A DNA stretch of 64,000 bases from Theristus sp. LFF4_11 (Eukaryota > Nematoda > Chromadorea > Monhysterida > Xyalidae): assembly GCA_030248135.1 (NCBI GenBank), contig JASANC010004723.1, forward strand, positions 62,001 to 126,000, read 5' to 3'. Shown in pieces: positions 1 through 61,200 of this stretch. The translations under genes were made by a program, and so were the position numbers. Each line of letters begins with the position of its first letter. The stretch's first letter is position 1. The notes under the pieces were generated by a model, which worked only from the letters and a program-made list of their open reading frames with translations, ran no database searches and was not told where the DNA came from.

Positions 1-47973
<47,973 letters not shown>

Positions 47974-50688
47974 CGCGTTTTTTACTTTGTATTATTTATT
48001 ATTAAGTTTAAAATTTTTACAGAAATTTTTTATTAATTTTGTTTGAATTGTGTAACTTATTCAATTTTATGATATTTCTTTCTAATTTCATTACTTACCG
48101 AATATGAGTTGCTAATTTTCCAATCGCGTTCTCAAAATTCTTAAATTTTCACTTTATTTTTAAACCAAACTACGCGTGTTCTACTTTTGGCTCACATAAA
48201 CTTTTCTTCTTAATTTCATTTTCTTTAATTTTTCAAGAATAATTTTTGACTGGTCAACCCCATTATGTATTTATTATTTAGGTTTTATCTGATTAGGTTA
48301 CACAAAACGCGTGAACTTGAGGTAAACTATGATTTTGCTCGCAATGAATTTAAGCATTTTGGACTGAATCTTCTGAATTGATTTTTCACAGAATTGTTTT
48401 TTTCTTTTCTACCGAAATTGACCTTTTTAATGGCATTGATCATTTCCTCCGGCATTGGACCCTGTTGTTGTGGAATTGGAGTTGAAAATGGACTGAATTG
48501 AACAGCGTACGTACCCTCCTGAATAAGTGTTTTACTGTTATAGCATTTAACAACATGACAAGGGGGTTATGCGTCTTACCGAATTTGAAAATTACTCATT
48601 TAAGTTTGGTCCACTTCGCCCCATAGTACTTTGTTCTGATATTGACCTTCAACTGAATTGACTGCACAGAACTGTGAATTTTGGTTGATTAGATTTCTTT
48701 AGTCTTGAATTATTGTTAAATTGACGTTAACTAAATTCTGAACGTTCGCTGAAACGGCGAAATTTAGTGGGTTTAACTAATTTACAGGAATTGGCCCATT
48801 TACTGAATTTGACTCACTAAATGAATTGACTTTCATTGATTTTGACCTTCTACTGAAATCGACCATTTTATGGATTTCACCATTCACTGATATTGACCCT
48901 TTACTGGAATTGATCCAATCACCGAAATGGATTTCATTAATTTTGACCTTTGACTGAAATTGATAGATACACTGCCTTAATTTGACCCGATTACTGGATT
49001 TAACTCCCCTGAATATGAACATAATAAGTCGACTATCTGGAAATTCTTCAAAAAATCCGTTATATCCTTTCTTGGTCTGTTATGCACTGTTTGTTTTTGT
49101 GTTTTCGTTGCAAAAAAAATAACGGCACTCAGGTGGTTGTGTTGTTATGCAACGTCAGATTGCCTTGAAAAAGTTGTTATAGTATTGGGCATATACGGTC
49201 CGGTTTCCAATCGATTTAGTGACAAAACATTCAGCTTAATAACTTTATAGCTAATAGCTTAATAGCTTAATAACTTTAGAATTTGAGTTTCAGTCTTTGC
49301 CTTTGGGAAATAGTCCCTGATTCTTTTTAAATGTTCACTTTTATGTTTGATCAGCCAGACTCAGAAACTAAAATAACACAAAAAACAAATCAAAAAACGG
49401 ACAAAAAATTCAGAACTGTTTTTGGGACCCCATTGGCGTATAGGCTGAACTCATATCAGTGCCCAAATTGTTTGTACAAACTTTCATTAGGTCAAATATT
49501 GGTACTTTTTAACAGGCCCGACGGTGGCCAAAAAACAAAAAAATAAGAATTGACTAAAATGCTTAATGACCGTGCCCTTTAATAAAAAAATATAAAGAAA
49601 GTGAGTGTAAAAGAGTGCCGTTATACAAAAAAACGCTTATTAGTTTTTAGTTATCGGGTACGTTTTCACTTGATTTTGACATTTTTATGCCACTTTTGGC
49701 ATTTTTTGTGCGCTTCTGGTCTTTTTTATCTTTTATGTTGTTTTTGTGTTTTGTTTAGCAAAATTGTTCACATCTGTGCTGTATTTGTATTTGTATTGTA
49801 CTGTATTGCGTTTTCTATGGGCTCTTATGTCATTGCACAAAATTATTTATTGATTTTTTATGTTCACATTGTCGCAATAACACCGTTCGCTAATCTGTGC
49901 CCGATAAAAATGCAAAAATGGTGGCGCATCATTTCGATAACAGGAATCAAACTTCTTTTTTAAACTCAGCAATTCTAATTTCTTAAATTAAATAGCAAAT
50001 TAATCGCAATTTTTTTTCATCTTCTCATGAAACGCAGTCGTTTTTTAAAGTTTGTTAAACGCTGTCAGTTCCAGCATAAGAACGGCAAACACACAGATGC
50101 TGATGATTATCTGAAAAGTTTAGTATAAGTTTCATTTTTTGCAAACATGCACGCAAACCAACATGGCACCGGAATGCTAAAAGACATTTATTGTAATGCT
50201 GATGCTGAAATGTCCGACGTAACTATTTTATGCAATATATGTGCCAGCCAGCATATCGCCGTTTATGCTGTGTTGCGTGTTTTTTAAACATGCATCAGAT
50301 TCATGATTCGCATATATGACGTGGATTGACGCCTAAATGACATTTCGCAAATGATGCGTTTCTGACATTATTGCCCACAAGTTTTGAAAAAAATTAAAAC
50401 TTTTGACAAAACAATATAACATAAAAGAACTCACAACTATCAACGTGAAACGATTCAACGGACAAAAACGCCAAACTGAAATCGCCCAATCTTGTTCTTC
50501 GCTACGGCTCGTTTTCGCAGTGAACCACAAGACCTGTCAATTAATAGTTAGTGACACTGTCCGGTTTTCTAATATTAACATGCCAATAGTAATGCCAAAA
50601 CGCTGAACAAAATAGCCAACAGTTTGAGGAAAATTTCTTTTTTTGCCACTGATTTTGTAAGAGATTCCCACCACTAGTTTTCTTTACT
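47974..50688. other. Intergenic AT-rich DNA, no supported gene
   Basis: Follows the polycystin stop. Open frames are short and T-rich. One degenerate tandem repeat is listed separately. Confidence 0.6.
48640..49020. repeat. Degenerate tandem repeat around TTTACTGAAATTGACC
   Basis: About fifteen imperfect units of 20-25 bp, recognisable by (A/T)CTGAAATTGA and TTTGACC words. Confidence 0.65.
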
Positions 50689-50956
50689 TACCGTAAAGTC
50701 TGGCATATAAGGTCTTTTTATAAAACTTTGAAAATCAAAAAAATTCTGAAAAAAAGTGGAATTTTGTGTGACAACCTTATAAGTGGGAGGAGGTCTTATA
50801 AACCGAACATTAGGAATTTCGGGCCTTATAAACGGAGTAGGATTTTGACCACGTCAAAATTTTGATTTTTTTGGTTTCCCACCGTGTGACATTTCGCCCA
50901 CTTTTGGGTGGGGGTCTTATAAGTGGGAGGAACCTTACATGTAACACTTTACGGCA
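50689..50956. mobile_element. CCGTAAAGTCTTGC MITE, copy 2
   Basis: Inverted orientation relative to copy 1, 268 bp, with the right end mutated to ACGGCA. It lies just left of the telomere-like array. Confidence 0.85.
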
Positions 50957-51077
50957 TCTATTTATTAAAACTGGAGTACCGGAATGACGTCGCATGTGCT
51001 CAAAAACATGCGCATATGCTGCGCAGGAACTGGACTTTCACTTTGTCTATGGTCCCCTCACCGCGCTCACCGTTAAT

Positions 51078-51343
51078 CTGTGCTAAGCCTAAGCCTAAGC
51101 CTAAGCCTAAGCCTAAGCCTAAGCCTAAAACTTAAGCATAAGCCTGAGCCTGAGACCAATCCTAAACTTAAGCCAAAATGCCCAAGCCTAAGCCTAAGCC
51201 TTAACCTTAAACCTAAGCCTAAGCCTGAGCCTGAGCCTTAGCCTAAACCTAGGACAAAGCCTACCCGAAGCCTAAAGGCCCTAGCCTAAGTCAAGGTCTA
51301 AGCCTACTCCTAAGCCTTAGCCTAAGCCTCCACCTAAGCCTGG
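51078..51343 (-). repeat. Interstitial telomere-like array, C-rich orientation (GCCTAA)n
   Basis: Begins with at least eight perfect AAGCCT units at 51078-51127, then decays. The complement is TTAGGC, the nematode telomere repeat. Confidence 0.9.
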
Positions 51344-52080
51344 AGTTAGGCTTACGATTTGGGGTTAGGCTTAGGCTTTTTTTGGGGTTTGGTCTGGTTT
51401 AGTCTTAGGCTTAGTCATAAGGGATTAGGTTAGACGAATTAAACTTAGGCTTGAGCTTTAGGCCTAGACCTAGGCTTAGGGTTACCTTAGGGTTAGAATT
51501 AGGTTTCGGCTTAGGCTTAGGCTTATGTTTTTGGCTTAGAATTAGGCTAATGAAATTTTTAAGTCGAAAATATAATTTAATATAAAATAGAATATTAGCT
51601 TTAGGTGTAGGCTTTATGTGAAATTTTATGCTTTGGCTAAGGTTTAGGTTTTGGGTTTAGTATTAGGCTCATGCTTAAGTTTAGGTGCAAGGTTAGGCTT
51701 AGGCTTTAGGCTTAGGCTTAGGCGTAGGCTTAGGCTTGGTTTATGATTTCTTGCTTAGGCTTAGGCTTAGGCTTCAGGCTTAGGTGTAGTTTTAGGCGTA
51801 TGCTGACGCTTAGGGTTAAGTTTTTAGCTTAGAATTAGGTTAATGAAGTTTTTTAGCAGAAAAATTTAATAACTTCAGCAAACATACAATGTATTTAATT
51901 CAAGTAAAAAACAATCTGCACCGGTTCATGGTCCTGGGATTGAGCTTAAGCGTTAGGCTTAGGCTTAGGCTTTAGGCTCAGGACTAGCAGGTTGTCTCAG
52001 GCTTAAGCTAAGGTTTAAGCTTTGGGTTTATTATTAAGCTTATGCTTAAGTTTTAGGCTTAGGATTAGGCTAATGAAACT
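51344..52080 (+). repeat. Interstitial telomere-like array, G-rich orientation (TTAGGC)n
   Basis: Degenerate TTAGGC units in clusters near 51500-51535, 51690-51780 and 51945-51975, in opposite orientation to the preceding array. Confidence 0.85.
52027..52032 (-). terminator. Possible poly(A) signal of the minus-strand gene
   Basis: AATAAA on the minus strand about 250 bases after the TGA, inside the telomere-like array. It is the only close match seen. Confidence 0.3.
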
Positions 52081-52284
52081 TTTAAAAAGCCGTGTGACGG
52101 GAAGATTCTTTTTTTTTGAACCAAGTTGAAATTCTGTGCCTTCTGCGCAATGCGCATAACAGAAACGACTGTTTTTTTCTCAGAAACAAACGACTTTCAT
52201 TTCGGAATGAATCTGCAATACTAAAATGCCTAACTCTGTGCGTCAAAAAAAGAACGAACTAAACTGCGAACTGGTCGAACGTTG

Positions 52285-55200
52285 TCAGTGTGAATTGACT
52301 GGCGTACTGAAGCACGGTGGCGGGGATGTTGCGCGTCTGAAAACCCCATGTGCTGTTGCTGCTGATTTTCTCTGTTCTACAACTTGATGCAACCAATCAA
52401 TGAATGTCGAATCAGTCACACCAAACTGACATTTTAGTGCCGGTACTTTGACAAACGGGCGTTTTAAAACAAATGACGTCATTTTAGTCCGGACACGTTT
52501 GAATAAATCCACAACATGTGAATATACCATTTGATTTGTACGTGCCGCCACGTGACAAAGGACGACAATGTGAGCAACAGCGAACGCGCATTGTTGCACC
52601 GTCCATGCGTAGCTGAACATCTTGCCACGGTGCCAGCTTAGCGCCTGCGCGAACATTGTCTCACCTGGAGATAAAGGGATATTCATGAAGCAGTATTTAG
52701 TGAGCGCGCAGCTATGTTCAAACACTGTAGCTACGCATCACTATATACTGCTTCATGAATGCACCTTAAATGCGGCTGTGCCTTTACTTTTCAGACTGCT
52801 GATGACTTGTCTGGCTCTGCGGTATTCTGCGAACCGGTATTCGTTATTGTTGTCGTCACATAACAACTAAAACAACCTCACTGAATGTTAGCGCTGGCAT
52901 TCTGAATTGTGAAGCTTTTTCTCACCGTCTCTTGTCGTGTACAGTGCCGTATCGTCTGCTGTCGGAAAGCCGTTGCCATCGTCGTTATTGTTGTGCAGAA
53001 ACACTAAACTGGTCGCTGTGCTTATTGGAGCATTGAAATCTTCTGTCTGAAAAACAATTTGTTCATGTTTATTGTTTTGTCAATTCGTCATTTGTTTTAT
53101 AATTTCCTCGTAAAATTGTCATTTGTCTTATCAAATGTACGTTATTTCGTCATTTGAGTCGACAATTGTCTCGTCAATTAGCTCGTCATTTGTCTCGTCA
53201 TTTGTCTTGTCATTTGTCTCAGCATTTGCCTCGCCACATGTCTGGTCACTTCCCGTCATTTTTCTTGTCATCTGCCTCATTAAAATTTGTCTCGTCATTT
53301 TCCTCGTCTCGTAGACTTGCCTGTCTCGACTGGTTCTTGTCTCATGGCGCCTTATAACCAGCAGCGCCTTCACAATAGAGTTGCCACGGTGATAGTAGAT
53401 TGGTCTGCTCACGTTCCCACTGTCACAGACAGAAGAAGTGAACGTGGGGTAAACACAACAACAACACAAACACGCGCGCGAACTGATTCAATTCACACAT
53501 ACACCCACCTTTGCAACGAAATAAACGCAGAAGCAGAGAAGAGAGACGCTCCAAGCGAACGAGAACAAGATGAACGGATGGAAAATACGACCGAGCGAAC
53601 GTTGCACGGTACAAAGTCGCAGAAACAGCCGATAATAAAGTGCCAGTGAACGACTGTAGGTGCTGCTGGACACTGCCTCCGATTCGATGGCGAACTGAAA
53701 ATATAGTCAACGTTAATTAATGCTTAAGGCATAAGAAATACCGTAAAGTCTTGCATATAAGGCCTCCTTATAAAATTTTGAAAATCAAAAAAATTCTGAA
53801 AAAAGTGGAATTTTGTGTGACAACCTTATAACTGGGAGGAGACCTTATAAAGCGAAGATTAGGACAGTCGGGTTTTATAAACGGGGTGGGATATCGACAA
53901 ATTTAAATTTTGATTTTTTTGCTTTCCCGCCGTGTGACACTCCGCCCACTTTTGGATGGAGTTCTTATAAGTGGGAGGAACGTTATATGCAAGACTTTAC
54001 GGTATTATCTAAAAATGCGGGAGACGCATATAAAAGGAGGAATATGGCTTTGTGTAAGCAGTGAGAGACTTGGCTCGACAACTCTTTTCAAGTCTCTGAT
54101 GTGGTACACACGGATACAAGTACATAAAAGCTATATTTTTGCGCCGCGTTTGTTTTACTGAAAAGTGTAAAACAGTTTTAAAATTATTTTTTAACTGTCC
54201 TTTCCAGTTTAGTCCGAAATCACATCATGTGCGAAATTCTGTTGTTGTTGTTGTTGTGATTTTTAGGCGATGTTTTTAGCCAGGGCTAACCCAGAGAAGC
54301 GTACAGAACGCCATTGAGTAGGGCGCCCATCGAGTTTTCTCTGTCATTAAGTGCCTATACACCCCTCGGCGGGGTTCGATCCCCCGAGCGCACAGACTGT
54401 AGTCTAACGCACTACCACCAGGCCACGAGGGTGGCAAATTCTGTGCAGAACTTCTGTAAATCAAGAATCTGTAAATTCTGTGCAAACACAGAAAAATCAG
54501 AGACTGCAAAACATTGTTTCATGTGGTTTTATTGTTGCTAACGTACGCATCCCTGTGTACACACCAGCATCAGTGACAAAAAGGTGTTGTCTTCCGTTGA
54601 TTTTCAGCCTTTTTACCAAACTCTAGTGGCAGGATAAACTGTCTGTCCCGTGAGTCGTTGCCTTTGCCACAGAAGGAGACCTTGCGTTCCCTAATGCCTC
54701 TGCGATACACTTTGTCCTGGGCAAACCAGTATCAGCGATCTGAAGTCTGATCGTTATTTTAGTGGTTTTAGTGGTCGCTAAATGCTCGAAATACCGCAAA
54801 TGTTGAAGTTTTAATTGTCTACAAAGTACATGTGCAACCGAAATAGTGAATAAACGGCGCAAAAATATGGCTCTTATGTACTTGTATCCGTGTGTACCAC
54901 ATCAGAGACTTGAAAAGAGTTGTCGAGCCAAGTCTCTCACTGCTTACACAAAGCCATATTCCTCCTTTTATATGCGTCTCCCGCATTTTTAGATAATATT
55001 CTGACTTTTAAATAAGTCCCGAAGGTCGAACCAAATTCACATCTCGTTGGTCACACATTCTTCTAAACCCCGGGTACCTCAGGGTTTTCATTTTTTGCTT
55101 TTTGGGCCAATTTCGCTTATGCTAATTCTACGGCCGATTCGCCCGACATCGTCACGATTCAGTATCTAGAATTGCTCACATAAGAAAACTGACCCAAAAG

Positions 55201-58200
55201 TCGTGATCGGCGCAAAGAATTACCATGGACAACACAGTTTTTTGCATTTGGACCGATTTCGCTAATTTCCACTGCGGTTCGCCCGAAATCGTCACGATTC
55301 AGTATCTAGAGTTGCTCACATAAAAAACTAACCCAAAATCCGTGATCAGCGCATTGAATTACCCTGGGTAACACCTTTTTCTTGTTTTTCGTTTCTGGAC
55401 CGATTTCGCCAATTTCCACGGCCGATTCGCCCGAAATCGTCACGATTCAGCATCTAGAGTTGCTCACATAATAAAACTAACCCAAAACCCGTAATCAGCG
55501 CATTAAATTACCCTGGGAAACACCCTTTTCTTGTTTTTCGTTTCTGGACCGATTTCGCCAACTTCCACGGCCGATTCGCCCGAAATCGTCACGATTCAGT
55601 ATCTAGAGTTGCTCACATAAAAAACTAACCCAAAATCCGGGATCAGCGCATTGAATTACCCTGGAAAACACCCTTTTCTTGTTTTTCGTTCCTGGACCGA
55701 TTTCGCCAACTTCCACGGCCGATTCGCCCGAAATCGTCACGATTCAGCATCTAGAGTTGCTCACGTAATAAAACTAACCCAAAATTCGTGATCAGCGCAT
55801 TGAATTACCCTGGAAAACACCCTTTTCTTGTTTTTCGTTCCTGGACCGATTTCGCCAATTTCCACGGCCGATTCGCCCGAAATCGTCACGATTCAACATC
55901 TAGAGTTGCTCACATAAGAAAACTAACCCAAAATTCGTGATCAGCGGATTGAATTACCCTGGAAAACACCTTTTTCTTGTTTTTCGTTCCTGGACCGATT
56001 TCGCCAACTTCCACGGCCGATTCGCCCGAAATCGTCACGATTTAGCATCTAGAGTTGCTCACGTAAAAATACTAACCCAAAATTTGCTATCAGCGCATTG
56101 AATTACCCTGGAAAACACCCTTTTCTTGTTTTTCGTTCTTGGACCGATTTCGCCGATTTCCACGGCCGATTCGCCCGAAATCGTCACGATTCAGCATCTA
56201 GAGTTGCTCACGTAAGAAAACTAACCCAAAATCCGTAATCAGCGTATTGAATTCGTACGGACTAAACATTTCTCCTATTTTTCGTAACTCAGACAAAATT
56301 TGTAAGAGTGAAAAACGGATACCCAGTCAAAATGCTACGAAATTTAAAAAAATGCACAATTTTGACTAAAAAATTCCCGGGCAAAAAAAATAAACTAAAT
56401 TTTCAAAATCTACGGATGAAATTACCCTAGGAAACATTTTTGTTCAACTGTGAAAGTGTCCCAGCTAAAAATTGAAAGGGCGAACACTTAAAACCCGGTG
56501 AAAACCCTGCGAACTTTCAAAAATGCCCAAATTTTTACCCAAAACAGGGTCGGGGCAAAAAATTAACCCAATTTTCAAAATCTCCGGATGGAATTACCCC
56601 AGGGTACATTTTTGTTCGACTATGAAAGTGTCGCAGGTAAAAATTGAAAGGGCGAACACATATGATTACATACCAGAAAAAAATAGAAACAAAAATAAGT
56701 AACACAAATTTCAGAATAGGTTATTCGTGTCTACAGCGTGTGAAAGGTTGTCCGATAAAAATTTTTTCGCGGCTCCAAGCACAACTTTGGGTGTTCGTTT
56801 CGTGTGCACAGGAGCAGGTTTGTAGCTTATGGTATGCACGCTGGAGGCAGCGAGCAAATTTGAAAAAAACGCGCGAGGGAATATACAGCCATATAATGCG
56901 TGATGCGCTCTCCGCTCGCTGCGCTCGCTCGCGCATCCGCATGATAAACAGCTTTGACCGGGGTTCATTGTTCAATTCGCACTGGAATCGGACCGGTCTT
57001 GCGTTCTTGCGGTGGTACAATTGTATTGAAACTCAGCGCATCGCCTGAGACAGAACCAGCAACCCCTGTTAAGATGATACACAGCACAACTTGAATCATG
57101 TGTGTTATGGTTTCAGGACGACCGCAGGCATAAAAGTTTCACGCCCTACGGAAAAACCGCACAACCGAACCAAACCCGTAAAACGTCAGCACACGGCGAA
57201 GTGTTTACCAACCGTAACCTAATTTTGAATTCCGTGAAACATTCACAGGGAAAAGAACATTCCAAATGTACTTCACTATGTACATACTTCATACATAGTA
57301 GAAAGCTCCCATATTTGTTTAGGTATGTACATAGTTTGACCATAGCGTCTTAATTATGCATACATAACTAATAACAGACATAATTAGATACATACAATAT
57401 GGCCGAATAAATGAGGCAGTCCAATCAAGGCGGGATTAGTCGCAGACTAGGAGTTGCCTTTTTCAAAAATGCCAGCAGAACTCCCAATCATGTGTGCAAT
57501 GAGAGAAAGAATGAACAGACTATCGCGGATAATCCAGTAGTTTAAAAAAACGCGTGAAATTTGGCACACCATTTGTTTTCTGAACGTCTTTTTTCTTTCA
57601 TTCAAAATTCGCGCGCTCCTTGCACCCTGAAAAAAGCTGCCATGTTTAATCGGCCATACCGTACCTGTTTGTCTTGCCCCCTTAAGAGATCTGCATGCAT
57701 TTGAGGGGTTTCCATAATTGCAAACATACCGTAAAGTCTTGCATATAAGGTTCCTCCCACTTATAAGACCCCCAGTGTGGGCGGAGTGTCACACGGCGGG
57801 AAACCAAAAAATTCAAAATCATGCCCATTCGCGAGCGAAGCGGAGCGGAGCGGACAGCGGATGCGGCATAATATGGCCCGTCAGTCGCTCGCGCTAAAAT
57901 TCCAAACTTACTTTGCCTCGCTCTGTGAACATAAAAGGAGCTGAGATTTTTTTCTGCGGCACACAAGCAGACAATCCACAGATACACTGTGTGCACGAGA
58001 AATTTTTTCGTGGTGATCTTCTACACACGCTGTGTGCGTATTTTATCAATTCTGAACGTGAAAAAAATTATTCTTCTAAACCCCTTTTTTCGACTATGTA
58101 AGTTTTATAGTATTTAGGTTCGCATTTTTTTAATTTTAGAGGTTTTTCTTTCTGTTTAATCGGGTTTTGACATTTTTTTGTAAATAGATGAAAACCGTGT

Positions 58201-61200
58201 GTGCAAGATTGACGCAAACATTTGACTGCACCAGAAAGTAGTGATAGCTTTCGCTTTCGGCATTGAAATGCTTCCATGTCTAGCACCGACGATTCCAATG
58301 GACAATGACAATATCATCAGACATCATCAGAAACAGAAATTTTTTAAATTGAAAAAATACGAACCTTAGTTTCCACATGAAATGTTTCCATATTTCAGCC
58401 TGACACCTCAAACCAGACGCGAGATAAAGCAATTTGAAATCCTGTAGATTTTTTGGCCCACCCTGTACATTTCAAATGAGTCAATTAATATAAAACAAAC
58501 AAAGTTTTTACAAAATCTTTTTATTAATCTAAAAACCTTCAACAGTAACGGAAAAAGGCAGTGAAACACGCGCAACCAGAGTGGGTACCAGTTCTCCGGT
58601 GACCAGTTCTCCGGGTACCAGTTCTCCGCGTGCGTTTGTGAGAGGGTACCAGTTTTCCGGTGACCAGTTCTCCGGGTACCAGTTCTCCGCCACCCCATAA
58701 AATGTGTTCGCAGTTTCAGTGATATAAAGAAAATTCGAACTGTTGTGATAAAAACATTTCCTAGGGTAAAATTGTTCGGGATTTTTAAATTTCGCATTCA
58801 TTTTTTTCTCTGATGCTTCTGAAGGCTCAAATTTTGCCTTTTTATACAACATGACGGAAAATGCTCATTTTGAAGTGTATTTGCGCTTTCTGCGCATGGA
58901 ACAAACCGTTATTTGATAAATCAAAAAGTTTCTAGGGATAACCAACAACGGAGAGTTTAAATTTGACCTTTATTTCTTTTAAAAATTAAAGGAATAGCAG
59001 GTAACTAACTAAAGTCGTTACGATTTCGGGCGAATCGGCCGCGGAAATTGGTGAAATCGGCCCAGAAACAAAAAATAGGAAACTGGTGTAGTCCTAGGTA
59101 ATTTAATGCGCTGATCACGGATTTTGGGTTAGTTTTCTTATGTGAGCAACTCTAGATATTGAATCGCGACGATTTCGGGCGAATCGGCCGTGGAAATTGG
59201 CGAAATCGGTCCAGAAATTAAAAACAAGAAAAAGGTGTTTTCCAGGGTAATTCAATGCGCTGATCACGGATATTGGGTTAGTTTTCTTACGTGAGCAACT
59301 CTAGATGCTGAATCGTGACGACTTCGGCCGAATCGGCCGTGGAAATTGGCGAAATCGGTCCAAAAACAAAAATGAGAAACTGGTGTAGTCCGGAGTAATT
59401 CAATGCGCTGGTTACGTATTTTGGATTAGTTTTTAATGTGAGCAACTCTAGATACTGAATCGTGACGATTTCGGGCGAATCGGCCGTGGAAATCGGCGAA
59501 ATCGGTTCAGAAATGAAAAACAAGAAAAGGGTGTTTTCCAGGATAATTCAATACGCTGATCACGGATTTTGGATTCGTTTTTTATGTGAGCAACTCTAAA
59601 TGCTGAATAGTGACGATTTTGGGCGAATCGGCCGTGGAAATTGGCGAAATCGGTCCAGAAACGAAAAACAAAAAAACGGTGTTTTCCAGGGTAATTCAGT
59701 GCGCTGATCACGGATTTTGGATTAGTTTTTTTATGTGAGCAATTCTAGATACCGAATCGTGACGATTTCGGGTGAATCGGCCGTGGAAATTGGCGAAATC
59801 GGTCCGCCGATCACGTCTTTTGGGTCAGTTTTCTTATGTGAGCAATTCTAGGTACTGAACCGTGACGATTTCGGGCGAATCGGCCGTAGAAATAGCATAG
59901 GCGAAATCGGCCTAAAAGCGAAAAATGAAAAACCTGAGTTCTCCGGAGTTTAGAAGAATGTGTGACCAACGAATCATGCGGATGCGCGAGCGAGCGCAGC
60001 GAGCGGAGAGCGCATCACGCATTATATGGCTGAATATTCCCTCGCGCGCTTTTTTCAAATTTGCTCGCTGCCTCCAGCGAGCATAGTATAAGCCACAAAC
60101 TTGGTACTGTGCACACGAAACGAACACCCAAAGTTGTGCTTGGAGCCGCAAAAAAATTTTCATCGGACAACTTTTCATACGCTGTAGACACGAAAAACCT
60201 ATTCTGAAAGCAGTGTTACTTATTTCCCTTTGTATTTTTTTTTCAGTAGTGTAATCATATGTGTTCGCACCTACATTTCTTAACTGAAGTCGTCTCACAA
60301 TAGAACAAAAATGTTTCCTGGGGTAAAATCATCCGGAGATTTTGAGAAATTGGTCCATTTTTTACCCAGACCCAGTTTTTGGGTAAAAATTGGGCATTTT
60401 TAAAAGTTCGGAGGGTTTTCACCTGGTTTCAAGTGTTCGCACCTGCATTTCTTAACTGAAGTCGTCTCACAATAGAACAAAAATGTTTCCTGGAGTAAAA
60501 TCATCCGGAGATTTTGAGAAGTTGATCCATTTTTTTCCCAGACCCTGTTTTTAAGTAAAAATTGGGCATTTTTAAAAGTTCGGAGGGTTTTCACCTGGTT
60601 TTAAGTGTTCGCCCTTTCAATTTTTAGCTGGGACACTTTCACAGTCGAACAAAAATTTTTCCTAGGGTAATTTCATCCATATTTTTTGAAAATTTAGTTT
60701 AATTTTTTTGCCCGGGCATTTTTTGTGTCAAAATTGTGCATTTTTTTAAAGTTGGTAGCATTTTGACTGGGTATCAGTTTTTCACTCTTACAAATTTTGT
60801 CTGAGCTACGAAAAATAGGAGAAATGTTTAGTCCGTAGGAATTCAATGCGCTGATCACGAATTTTGGGTTATTTTTTTACGTGAGCAACTCTAGATGCTG
60901 AATCGTGACGATTTCGGGCGAATCGGCCGTGGAAGTTGGCGAAATCGGTCCAGGAACGAAAAACAAGAAAAAGGTGTTTTCCAGGGTAATTCAATCCGCT
61001 GATCACGAATTTTGGGTTAGTTTTCTTATATGAGCAACTCTAGATGCTGAATCGTGACGATTTGGGGCGAATCGGCCGTGGAAATTGGCGAAATCGGTCC
61101 AGGAACGAAAAACTAGAAAAGGGTGTTTTCCAGGGTAATTCAATGCGCTGATCACGAATTTTGGGTTAGTTTTCTTACGTGAGCAACTCTAGATGCTGAA

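Larger units (their letters stand above)
54005..56944 (-). mobile_element. Helitron-like satellite-bearing element, unit 2
   Basis: Same ends, hairpins and internal order as unit 1, with about eight satellite monomers and a SINE (54242-54435) in the inverted-repeat domain. Flanks are A at 54004 and T at 56945. It abuts a MITE on its left. It lies in the giant intron of the minus-strand gene. Confidence 0.75.

Noticed and set aside
49601..49963. A 120-codon open frame with hydrophobic stretches
   Set aside because: T-rich intergenic DNA; the Phe/Leu-rich translation follows from base composition and no splice or start context supports it.
51078..52080. A true chromosome end
   Set aside because: The array is degenerate, changes orientation and has genes on both sides.
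53300..53425. An extra minus-strand exon (NVSRPIYYHRGNSIVKALL)
   Set aside because: It is open and borders an AG, but its phases do not fit; the flanking exons join directly at phase 0.
58529..58852. Repetitive WYPENWSPENW protein
   Set aside because: It is the translation of a 14-bp minisatellite inside a mobile element.
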